This document shows positions 35,421-42,080 of a DNA stretch of 42,080 nt, piece by piece. The notes under the pieces are model-generated. The model was not told the origin of the DNA. It worked only from the letters and a program-made list of their open reading frames with translations, and ran no database searches. Origin of the DNA: Pseudomonas californiensis (GTDB lineage: Bacteria; Pseudomonadota; Gammaproteobacteria; Pseudomonadales; Pseudomonadaceae); the NCBI RefSeq assembly GCF_021147775.1, contig NZ_JAGTPK010000040.1:1-42080 (forward strand), written 5' to 3'. Numbering within the stretch: the first letter of the stretch is position 1; each line of letters starts with the position of its first letter. The position numbers were made by a program, and so were the translations under genes.

Positions 35421-35516
35421 GGCTCGTCGTGATAAAGCTTCTCAATAGAAGCCGGCACCGTCGGGAAATTCACCGCAGTCTAGAAAAAACGCACGTTCTA
35501 CGCTACCTCAAAGTGT

Positions 35517-36275
35517 TCACATGGCGACTTCCACCTGCCCGGGCCCGGTTATGCTGGCCTTGATGACCCGGTTGGAATTCAGGTTTTTCACCCGTATCTG
35601 TTCGTTGAAGCCTCCATCTGACAGCGCCTCGCCCGGCATGCGGACCGCCAGCGACCCAGTGCGCGCAATGATCACCACTTGATCACCCTTGTGGATCATT
35701 TGCGGCTGTTGGAGCGCCACCGGCGTCACGACCTGGTCGATGACCATTTGTCGGACAACCTTCTGCCCGACTGCCTGGTCCAGCGAAGCCAGAAATCCCA
35801 GGCCAAGGCTGCTGACATCACGCTCACGCATTGCGACATCGTCCTCGGTCACAATGGCATCACGTTTAAGCGGGCGCATTACCGTCACTACGTTGCGAAA
35901 CAGCTGTACCTGAGCAGGAACAAACACGGTCCACGGGGAGGAGCCTTCGCAACGCACGCGTACTGTCACTCTGCCAACCGGGCGCGGGCTTTCCAGTGTG
36001 GCTGTCAAATCCTTGTCGCAAAAACCCATGCGCATCCGGGGATCAAGTTGCTTGACCTGTATGTCGTGACGCCCATCAATCTGATTGGTCGCCAAATAGT
36101 CTTCCACAGTGAACTCAAGAAACCCCTGGGTGACGCCGATAAGCTGTTCAGGCAGTGTGAAATTCTCTGCATGGCTGTAGCTGGCCGTGCTTGAAACGCA
36201 CAGCAAGGCGATTGCGCATAGAAGCCTTCGGGTCTCTAATGCAAGGTGTCGAGAAATTGTCGTCAGTGTGTTCAT
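35517..36275 (-). CDS. flgA: P-ring assembly chaperone FlgA
   Basis: About 252 residues: an N-terminal signal peptide (hydrophobic RLLCAIALLCVSSTASYSHA) and a SAF-containing C-terminal domain ending SNRVIKASITGPGQVEVAM. FlgA acts in the periplasm to assemble the FlgI P ring. The ATG at 36275 is the only plausible ATG, but it lies only a few bases beyond the predicted sigma-54 start point, so the message may be nearly leaderless or translation may begin at a non-ATG codon slightly downstream. Divergent from cheV. Confidence 0.92.
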   Translation of the reverse strand: MNTLTTISRHLALETRRLLCAIALLCVSSTASYSHAENFTLPEQLIGVTQGFLEFTVEDYLATNQIDGRHDIQVKQLDPRMRMGFCDKDLTATLESPRPVGRVTVRVRCEGSSPWTVFVPAQVQLFRNVVTVMRPLKRDAIVTEDDVAMRERDVSSLGLGFLASLDQAVGQKVVRQMVIDQVVTPVALQQPQMIHKGDQVVIIARTGSLAVRMPGEALSDGGFNEQIRVKNLNSNRVIKASITGPGQVEVAM

Positions 36276-36286
36276 GACGTATAAAA

Positions 36287-36302
36287 AGCAAAGCCCGTGC
36301 CG
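36287..36302 (-). promoter_or_regulatory. flgA: Sigma-54 (-24/-12) element upstream of flgA
   Basis: Minus strand CGGCAC-GGGCT-TTGCT, with GG and GC separated by 10 bases as sigma-54 requires (consensus TGGCAC-N5-TTGCA). It fits the RpoN/FleQ control of flgA known in Pseudomonas. The predicted start point is about 36277. Confidence 0.78.
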
Positions 36303-36353
36303 TTTACCAATTTGGTGTGGGGTCAACGGTCTCTTGGGTAAGGGGGGTTCGGC

Positions 36354-37280
36354 ATGGCAGGTGTAATGGATTCGGTAAACCAGCGAACTCAGTTGGTGGG
36401 TCAGAATCGCCTTGAGCTGCTCTTGTTCCGTCTCGACGGCAAGCAGCTCTACGGGATCAACGTATTCAAGGTCAAAGAAGTACTGCAATGCCCGAAACTG
36501 ACCATCATGCCCAAGTCGAGTCCGATCGTACGTGGCGTTGCCAGCATTCGCGGCGGCACCATCCCGATTCTTGACCTGGCAATGGCGACAGGCTCAACGG
36601 GCATGATTTCGCTCGTCAATTCGTTTGTCATCATCACTGAATACAACACCAAGGTTCAGGGCTTTCTGGTGCATTCGGTCGAACGCATTGTCAACATGAA
36701 CTGGGAAGAGATTCATCCACCACCCAAGGGCACGGGCCGCGACCATTATCTGACCGCGGTCACACGCGTCGATAACCAGTTGGTCGAGATCATCGACGTG
36801 GAGAAGATCCTCGCCGAGGTTGCGCCCATTTCCGAAGAGGTTTCGGTTGGGGTCATTGATGAAGAAGTTCATCACAAGGCGATTTCGCTGCGCGTCCTGA
36901 CGGTCGATGACTCATCAGTGGCCCGCAAGCAGGTAAGTCGCTGTCTGGAAACGGTGGGTGTCGAGGTAGTTGCCTTGAACGACGGTCGTCAAGCGCTGGA
37001 TTACCTGCGCAAGATGGTCGAGGAAGGCAAAAAACCCCACGAAGAATTTCTGATGATGATCTCCGACATTGAAATGCCGGAGATGGATGGCTATACCCTT
37101 ACAGCGGCCATTCGTAATGACCCGCGCATGCAGAAGCTGCACATCACCTTGCACACCTCGCTTTCCGGGGTATTCAACCAGGCGATGGTGAAGAAAGTCG
37201 GCGCTGATGACTTTCTGGCGAAATTCCGCCCGGATGATCTGGCGGCCAGGGTTGTTGCGCGAATAAAGGCAGCAGAATAA
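36354..37280 (+). CDS. cheV: Chemotaxis coupling protein CheV
   Basis: 308 residues: an N-terminal CheW domain (about 17-160, coupling receptors to CheA) and a C-terminal receiver domain (180-308) with Asp185/186, phospho-acceptor Asp238 (MISDIEMPEMDG) and Lys290. It couples chemoreceptors to CheA and adapts by phosphorylation. AGGGGG lies about 8 bases before the ATG. Followed by cheR after 51 bases, the usual Pseudomonas cheV-cheR pair next to flgA. Confidence 0.96.
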   Translation: MAGVMDSVNQRTQLVGQNRLELLLFRLDGKQLYGINVFKVKEVLQCPKLTIMPKSSPIVRGVASIRGGTIPILDLAMATGSTGMISLVNSFVIITEYNTKVQGFLVHSVERIVNMNWEEIHPPPKGTGRDHYLTAVTRVDNQLVEIIDVEKILAEVAPISEEVSVGVIDEEVHHKAISLRVLTVDDSSVARKQVSRCLETVGVEVVALNDGRQALDYLRKMVEEGKKPHEEFLMMISDIEMPEMDGYTLTAAIRNDPRMQKLHITLHTSLSGVFNQAMVKKVGADDFLAKFRPDDLAARVVARIKAAE

Positions 37281-37331
37281 ATAGCCGGGGGCGTCGCTCC
37301 TGGTGATTCACATGATTTGAGAGGCGGCACC

Positions 37332-38159
37332 TTGTCTACGGGTAATTTGGATTTTGATCAGTTCCGGGTATTTCTGGAAAAAGCCTGTGGCATCTTGCTT
37401 GGTGAAAACAAGCAGTATCTGGTGTCCAGCCGCCTCAACAAGCTGATGGAACAGCAGAGCATCAAATCGCTCGGCGAACTGGTTCAGCGCATTCAGACCC
37501 AGCCGCGCAGTGGTTTGAAGGAGCAGGTGGTCGATGCAATGACGACCAACGAAACCCTGTGGTTTCGCGATACCTACCCCTTTGAAGTGTTGAAAAACAA
37601 AGTGCTTCCGGAGCAGATCAAGGCCAGCCCCGGCCAGCGTCTGCGTATCTGGTCGGCAGCCTGCTCGTCGGGTCAGGAGCCGTTCTCGTTATCGATGTCC
37701 ATCGACGAGTTCGAGCGTAGCAACCCGGGCCAGCTCAAGGCTGGCGCGCAGATTGTTGCCACGGATCTGTCCGGTGCGATGCTTAACAACTGCAAGACCG
37801 GCGAATACGACAGCCTGGCAATCGGTCGTGGCTTGTCGCCGGATCGTCTGCAGCGTTTTTTCGACGTGAAATCACCGGGTCGCTGGGCGATCAAAGCGCC
37901 GATCAAGAGTCGCGTGGAGTTCCGCTCGTTCAACCTGCTCGATAGCTACGCGGCGCTGGGCAAGTTCGACATCGTGTTCTGCCGCAACGTGCTGATCTAC
38001 TTCTCCGCTGAAGTGAAGAAAGACATCCTGCTGCGCATCCACGGCACGCTCAAGCCGGGCGGCTACCTGTTTCTGGGGGCCTCCGAAGCCCTCAATGGTT
38101 TGCCCGATCACTACCAGATGGTTCAGTGCAGCCCAGGAATCATCTACAAGGCCAAGTGA
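37332..38159 (+). CDS. cheR: Chemoreceptor methyltransferase CheR
   Basis: 275 residues: an N-terminal helical CheR domain (about 5-65) and a C-terminal SAM-binding domain (IWSAACSSGQEP near 105, FDIVFCRNVLIYF near 215). It methylates glutamates on chemoreceptors during adaptation. The start is the TTG at 37332, with GAGG 7 bases before it; another TTG at 37317 has no such site. It ends at a strong terminator, so it is a two-gene unit with cheV. Confidence 0.96.
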   Translation: MSTGNLDFDQFRVFLEKACGILLGENKQYLVSSRLNKLMEQQSIKSLGELVQRIQTQPRSGLKEQVVDAMTTNETLWFRDTYPFEVLKNKVLPEQIKASPGQRLRIWSAACSSGQEPFSLSMSIDEFERSNPGQLKAGAQIVATDLSGAMLNNCKTGEYDSLAIGRGLSPDRLQRFFDVKSPGRWAIKAPIKSRVEFRSFNLLDSYAALGKFDIVFCRNVLIYFSAEVKKDILLRIHGTLKPGGYLFLGASEALNGLPDHYQMVQCSPGIIYKAK

Positions 38160-38180
38160 TTGGCGACAGGTGCACTCAAT

Positions 38181-38209
38181 AAAAAGAGACTTCCGAGTCT
38201 CTTTTTTTA
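38181..38209 (+). terminator. Terminator after cheR
   Basis: AAAAAGAGACT-TCCG-AGTCTCTTTTTTT, an 11-base stem with a 4-base loop ending in T residues, 21 bases past cheR. Confidence 0.95.
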
Positions 38210-38211
38210 TG

Positions 38212-38933
38212 GGTATCGGGTTGAACCGACGGCTGATATTGCTACTTCATTTCTGCGAGAGACGGCGCACCTCCAAACGCACTCCCACTGAAACCTCGAT
38301 TTCAGGTTGAACACCATACCCGTTGACGCCCCTGTGGGAGTCAGCCGGGCGGCGTACCGTTTGCTGACGAAGAGGCCGGTATGTTCACAGAGTTTTCTCA
38401 ACAAGATCAAAGAAAGCCCAGCCAAGTAAGCCCGAAAACAAACAGCGCTTTTCTCCCACGATAGCCGCGACACCACAGAATGCGACGCAAGGTGCAGGCT
38501 GAGTCCTGGCGCTGATCCGGTTGGCAATCGGCAGGATGCCGATTGAGCTGCACCGGGCCATGGATGGCCCGTTGCAGCGACCGCCGGATCAGCGTCAGAA
38601 CGAAGGAATCCGCCGCAGGCGGACCCAGCCGGAGCCTGGGGCTTTGCCCACTTTGGCCCCATCAAAGTGGCTCGCCGAGGGGCGAAAAGGTGACATGAGT
38701 CAGACTCCGATACCACTGAGTTCACAGCCTGGCACGCCTCAATAAAGTCACACCACCTGAACCCGGCCGTGAGCAGGCATCGAGCCGCGACCCTCTGATG
38801 GCATCCCATACTGGCAAAAAAACGGCACCCACCTTGCCGCTTTGCCTCTCAATAGCGGAAATGTCTTGCCGCTTTTCTGGCATTGCCGCCTGTTCTACGT
38901 CTCCGGTGCCCGTAATCATTGGGTTTTACAACA
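38212..38933. other. Gene-free interval between cheR and flgB
   Basis: About 720 bases without a believable gene, although a 200-codon minus-strand frame spans much of it. P. aeruginosa, as I recall, carries hptB-hsbR-hsbA next to cheR; nothing like those genes is here. The central part is highly structured (see the repeat entry), and the 3' end holds the flgB promoter. Confidence 0.5.
38525..38684. repeat. Cluster of inverted repeats, probable dispersed intergenic element
   Basis: Within 160 bases there are at least five dyads: CAATCGGCA-GGA-TGCCGATTG (38525-38545); a 14-base arm pair with one mismatch around a 2-base loop (38548-38577); CCGCC-GCA-GGCGG (about 38611); CCACTTTG / CAAAGTGG (38648-38670); and TCGCC-GAG-GGGCGA (about 38672). 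Encoded text from both strands resembles spurious proteins I recall from many P. syringae intergenic regions, so a dispersed repeat is likely. That recollection is not proof. Confidence 0.5.
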
Positions 38934-38949
38934 TGGCACGCCGATTGCT
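38934..38949 (+). promoter_or_regulatory. flgB: Sigma-54 (-24/-12) promoter of flgBCDE
   Basis: TGGCAC-GCCGA-TTGCT matches the consensus TGGCAC-N5-TTGCA at all but the last base, with GG-N10-GC spacing. It lies 46 bases before flgB and fits RpoN/FleR control of the hook-basal-body operon. Confidence 0.9.
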
Positions 38950-38995
38950 TTGTCAGTAACAACAGAATCAGGTCAACCGGCAAAGGTTTCCCGAC

Positions 38996-39403
38996 ATGAG
39001 CATCAGTTTCGATAAAGCGCTAGGCATTCACGAAAAGGCCCTCAACTTCCGGGCTCAGCGCGCAGAGGTGTTGGCCAACAACATTTCCAACGCCGACACC
39101 CCGAACTTCAAGGCACGCGACCTGAGCTTTTCTTCGGTGCTGGCCGCCGAAAGCGAAAAGACCCAGAACGGCCATTTCGTACTGAACAAGACCAATAGCC
39201 GTCACATCGAAGCTGAAGGCATGAGCGACGAGGACGGTACTTTGATGTATCGCACTCCTTCGCAACCTTCGTTGGACCAGAACACCGTCGATTCGCAAGT
39301 CGAGCAGGCCAGCTACACCGAGAATGCCATGGGCTTCCAGGCCAGCTTCACGTTGCTCAACAGCAAGTTCAAAGGGCTGGTTGCAGCCCTCCGAGGAGAA
39401 TAA
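38996..39403 (+). CDS. flgB: Proximal rod protein FlgB
   Basis: 135 residues with the rod/hook N-terminal signature LANNISNADTPNFKA (about 26-40) and a C-terminal helix pairing region. FlgB forms the proximal rod of the basal body and is exported through the flagellar secretion gate. First gene of flgBCDE; the next gene starts three bases after its stop. Confidence 0.97.
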   Translation: MSISFDKALGIHEKALNFRAQRAEVLANNISNADTPNFKARDLSFSSVLAAESEKTQNGHFVLNKTNSRHIEAEGMSDEDGTLMYRTPSQPSLDQNTVDSQVEQASYTENAMGFQASFTLLNSKFKGLVAALRGE

Positions 39404-39406
39404 TTC

Positions 39407-39847
39407 ATGTCCCTCGCCAATGTATTCAACATTGCCGGTAGCGCCATGAGTGCCCAGACCACGCGTCTGAACACCACGGCCAGTAACATCGCCAACGCCG
39501 AGACCGTGTCGTCGAGCATGGATCAGACCTACCGCGCTCGTCACCCGGTGTTCGCCACCGTGATGCAGGGTCAGCAGTCCACCGGCGGTTCGCTGTTTCA
39601 GGATCAGGGCGAAGCCGGGCAGGGTGTTCAGGTCAACGGCATTATCGAAGACAGCTCCAACCTCGAAGCGCGCTACGAGCCTAATCATCCTTCGGCTGAC
39701 AAGGACGGGTATGTCTACTACCCCAACGTCAATGTCGTGGAAGAAATGGCCGACATGATTTCCGCCAGTCGTTCGTTCCAGACCAACGCCGAAATCATGA
39801 ACACCGCAAAATCCATGATGCAGAAGGTTCTGACCCTCGGTCAGTGA
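39407..39847 (+). CDS. flgC: Proximal rod protein FlgC
   Basis: 146 residues with the signature TTASNIANAETV near the N-terminus and the C-terminal VEEMADMISASRSFQTNAEIM, typical of rod proteins. It assembles with FlgB, FlgF and FlgG into the rod. GAGGAG just before the ATG gives strong translation. Confidence 0.97.
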   Translation: MSLANVFNIAGSAMSAQTTRLNTTASNIANAETVSSSMDQTYRARHPVFATVMQGQQSTGGSLFQDQGEAGQGVQVNGIIEDSSNLEARYEPNHPSADKDGYVYYPNVNVVEEMADMISASRSFQTNAEIMNTAKSMMQKVLTLGQ

Positions 39848-39862
39848 TAGAAGGCGAACGAC

Positions 39863-40540
39863 ATGGCCGTTGAAAATAATATTGCGACAGGTTTTTTAGA
39901 CAAGCTCCAGAACCCTACGCCAACGAAAACCGATTCGACAGGTACGTTGGGCAAGGATTCATTCCTGCAATTGCTTGTCACGCAGATGAAGAATCAAAAC
40001 CCGTTGGACCCTCAGGACAACACGCAATTCGTGGCACAGCTGGCTCAGTTCAGCAGTCTCGAAAGTATGCAGAACCTGACCAGCACGGTTGATTCGATTG
40101 CAACCAGCTACAAGTCCTCCCAGGCGTTGCAGGCATCGTCTCTGGTTGGGCGCTCAGTGATCATTGATGCGAGCTCGACCACCGTCGATACCGCAAAAGG
40201 CATGACCGGCTCGATCGTCGTGCCGGGTTCCAGCTCTGTGACCTCGGTCAAGATCTACGATGCTCAGTCAAATCTGGTCGACACCGTCGATCTGGGCGCA
40301 CAGAAAGCCGGCACCACCAGTTTTGCCTGGGACGGCCAGGCCAGTGATGGAACGACTGCACCTGCTGGCAGTTACTCGTTCATAGCCGAAGGTTCGATCG
40401 ACGGCAAGAACACCCAGCTTTCGACGTATCTGCCAGCGACCGTCAACAGCGTCACGCTGGGCGTCAATGGTGCGGAAACAATGCTGAATCTGGCCAGCGG
40501 CAGTGTCGCCCTGTCCAAAGTTCAAACGATCGGAATATAG
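39863..40540 (+). CDS. flgD: Hook-capping scaffold FlgD
   Basis: 225 residues. The N-terminal region has the conserved FLQLLVTQMKNQNPLDPQDN (about 33-52) of hook-capping proteins; the C-terminal part has the Tudor-like and Fn3-like domains (FAWDGQASDGT...). FlgD caps the growing hook and is displaced by FlgK. It follows flgC after 15 bases. Confidence 0.97.
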   Translation: MAVENNIATGFLDKLQNPTPTKTDSTGTLGKDSFLQLLVTQMKNQNPLDPQDNTQFVAQLAQFSSLESMQNLTSTVDSIATSYKSSQALQASSLVGRSVIIDASSTTVDTAKGMTGSIVVPGSSSVTSVKIYDAQSNLVDTVDLGAQKAGTTSFAWDGQASDGTTAPAGSYSFIAEGSIDGKNTQLSTYLPATVNSVTLGVNGAETMLNLASGSVALSKVQTIGI

Positions 40541-40568
40541 AGCCGACTAGACGGCGCAGGAGTGGATT

Positions 40569-41927
40569 ATGTCTTTCAATATCGGTCTTAGTGGGCTCTA
40601 TGCTGCAAACAAAAGCCTCGACGTAACCGGCAACAACATTGCCAACGTCGCGACCACCGGTTTCAAATCATCGCGTGCCGAGTTCGCTGACCAGTATGCT
40701 CAGTCTATTCGTGGTACCTCAGGTACGACCAATGTGGGCAGCGGCGTAAGTACGGCTGCAGTTGCTCAACAGTTTTCACAGGGCAACCTCACGACGGGCA
40801 CTGCCAACAGTCTTGACCTGGCGATCAATGGTAACGGCTTCTTCATGCTGAGCAATAACGGCGAGAAGCTCTATACACGTGCCGGCGCGTTCCATACGGA
40901 CAAGGACGGTTTTGTCGTCAACAGTTCCGGGATGAACCTGCAGGGCTATAACGTCGATGCCAATGGCGCGGTTGTTGCGGGCGCGTTGAGCAATCTTCGT
41001 GTTGACTCCTCCAACCTGACACCTTCGTCGACCAATGCCATCACTAACGTTGCCAACCTGAATTCAACGGCAACTATTCCTGCGATCAGTACTTTTGATC
41101 CGGCGGATACCAAAAGCTATAACGTGAAATACAGCACGCCAACCTACGACTCTCAGGGTAATGCGCACACGCTGGATCAATACTTTGTGAAGACCGGCAC
41201 CAATACATGGAGCATGTACTCGTTGATGGATGGTCGGAGTATCAGTTCTCCAGCCTCGACCACACCTCCTGTTGCCCCGGTACCTGACAAGAATGACCTC
41301 AGTTTCGATGCCAACGGCAAACTTGTCATTGCTGCAACGGGAACTCCACCGGGTGTGGTACCTACGGACAGTCCTAACATCAAGTTCAATACTGACGGCA
41401 CGTTCACCGTAAGTAACTGGAAGCCGGCCGTACAGGTGGGTACCGGTACGTCAGCCACCTGGGCGGAAAACGGCGCTACCGGCGCTGCTGAAATCAAGCT
41501 CGATATGATAGGCATCACTCAGACCGCTTCGGTTTCGGGTCTGATCACTCAGTCCCAGAACGGTTACGCGACGGGCCAGATCAGTGCCATGAGCGTGGAC
41601 TCGACGGGTAACCTGTTTGCAACCTACACCAACGGTCAGTCGAAGGTGATCGGTCAGGTGTCGCTCAGCAATTTCGCCAACGTTCAGGGATTGGCGCAAG
41701 CGGGTGGCACCAATTGGCGTGAAACGTTCTCCTCGGGTGTTCCGGTCAGCGGCGCTCCTGAGTCAGGCACCCTGGGTTACCTCACAGGGCAGGCACTTGA
41801 AGAGTCCAACGTTGACCTGACAATGGAGCTCGTCAACCTGATCAAGGCGCAAAGCAACTATCAGGCGAACGCGAAGACGATCTCTACGCAGAGCACCATT
41901 ATGCAGGCCACTATTCAGATGACCTGA
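40569..41927 (+). CDS. flgE: Flagellar hook protein FlgE
   Basis: 452 residues with the N-terminal GNNIANVATTGFKSSR (about 22-37), a large variable central domain (about 150-330) and the C-terminal LEESNVDLTMELVNLIKAQSNYQANAKT. FlgE polymerises into the hook. AGGAG lies shortly before the ATG. Last gene of the operon, followed by a strong terminator 22 bases downstream. Confidence 0.97.
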   Translation: MSFNIGLSGLYAANKSLDVTGNNIANVATTGFKSSRAEFADQYAQSIRGTSGTTNVGSGVSTAAVAQQFSQGNLTTGTANSLDLAINGNGFFMLSNNGEKLYTRAGAFHTDKDGFVVNSSGMNLQGYNVDANGAVVAGALSNLRVDSSNLTPSSTNAITNVANLNSTATIPAISTFDPADTKSYNVKYSTPTYDSQGNAHTLDQYFVKTGTNTWSMYSLMDGRSISSPASTTPPVAPVPDKNDLSFDANGKLVIAATGTPPGVVPTDSPNIKFNTDGTFTVSNWKPAVQVGTGTSATWAENGATGAAEIKLDMIGITQTASVSGLITQSQNGYATGQISAMSVDSTGNLFATYTNGQSKVIGQVSLSNFANVQGLAQAGGTNWRETFSSGVPVSGAPESGTLGYLTGQALEESNVDLTMELVNLIKAQSNYQANAKTISTQSTIMQATIQMT

Positions 41928-41948
41928 TAAAGGTCTGTCCAAAGTGAT

Positions 41949-41977
41949 AAAAGCCCCTGTTACAGGGGCTTTTTTTT
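41949..41977 (+). terminator. Terminator after flgE
   Basis: AAAAGCCCCTG-TTA-CAGGGGCTTTTTTTT: an 11-base stem with a 3-base loop and eight T. It separates flgBCDE from whatever follows. Confidence 0.96.
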
Positions 41978-41981
41978 GCGC

Positions 41982-42080
41982 TGTGTCCCGTCCTGAATAA
42001 GGTTTACACCTTCTGACCTTTCCTCAGGAGGATTCAATGGACTCAGGCAAAAGGCGTAGCCAGCGCGATTACACGCTAGC
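41982..42080 (+). mobile_element. Left end of an IS3-type insertion sequence (partial)
   Basis: Just past the flgE terminator the sequence changes to TGTCCCGTCCTGAATAAGG (from about 41984), which begins with the TG typical of IS3-family ends. It is followed by a frame that resembles the start of an IS3 orfA helix-turn-helix protein. The window ends before the element can be confirmed; the opposite end and target duplication are outside. Confidence 0.5.
42037..42080 (+). CDS. Truncated (window edge) IS3-type transposase orfA
   Basis: The first 14 codons read MDSGKRRSQRDYTL, running off the window end. AGGAGG precedes the ATG by five bases. The (K)RRSQRDYTLAFK-like beginning is one I associate with OrfA helix-turn-helix proteins of IS3-family elements. 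Only 14 residues are visible, so this is tentative; it is not the beginning of FlgF, which would be expected after flgE in Pseudomonas. Confidence 0.5.
   Translation, partial: MDSGKRRSQRDYTL

Noticed and set aside
38207..38809. 200-codon minus-strand frame between cheR and flgB
   Set aside because: It crosses several inverted repeats and the cheR terminator region, has no ribosome site, and its text resembles spurious ORFs of a repeated intergenic sequence.

Overview
The window looks like a chromosomal segment of a Pseudomonas syringae-group bacterium. It combines a high-GC Pseudomonas flagellar block (flgM/flgN/flgZ, flgA, cheV, cheR, flgBCDE), a PobA/PobR pair, and a gene set matching the modified-viosamine flagellin-glycan locus known from P. 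syringae. The assignment rests on gene content and order, not on a database search.

Layout. (1) 1-8849, minus strand: a compact catabolic operon reading, in transcription order, dihydrodipicolinate-synthase-like aldolase, iron alcohol dehydrogenase, DUF1537 sugar-acid kinase, PdxA2 dehydrogenase, sodium:solute symporter, BNR/sialidase-fold protein, a frameshifted short-chain dehydrogenase and a DeoR regulator. An MFS anion transporter (9050-10375) lies upstream behind its own terminator. (2) 10576-12780: divergent pobA/pobR for 4-hydroxybenzoate. (3) 12827-15361: ppnN and a YgiM-like SH3-domain membrane protein. (4) 15792-18085: an overlapping response regulator-TPR / soluble histidine kinase pair. 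(5) 18186-30462: a glycan-modification island. A short plus-strand operon (2OG-Fe oxygenase, TylF-type methyltransferase) converges on a nine-gene minus-strand operon (VioA aminotransferase, ACP, KAS III, SDR, NeuD-type acyltransferase, Rieske oxygenase, second hexapeptide-repeat protein, FkbM methyltransferase, 1169-residue glycosyltransferase). (6) 30754-33547: a glutamine-synthetase-like gene and an MFS transporter. (7) 33694-41927: flgZ, flgN, flgM and flgA on minus; cheV, cheR and flgBCDE on plus. (8) From about 41982: what looks like the first bases of an IS3-type insertion sequence, just behind the flgE terminator.

How it fits together. The island contains what is needed to turn dTDP-4-keto-6-deoxyglucose into dTDP-viosamine (VioA), build a 3-hydroxybutyryl chain on a private ACP (KAS III plus SDR), attach it to N4, O-methylate the sugar and transfer it to flagellin. 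That matches the published P. syringae pv. tabaci glycan. It also carries a Rieske oxygenase, a 2OG-Fe oxygenase, a second methyltransferase and a second hexapeptide protein, which that structure does not need. Sequences resembling sigma-28 (FliA) promoters, with the exact 11-base spacer, stand in front of both island operons and in front of flgM. This suggests that sugar synthesis is timed with late flagellar genes. Sigma-54 type -24/-12 elements precede flgA and flgB.

No rRNA, tRNA or CRISPR array was seen.
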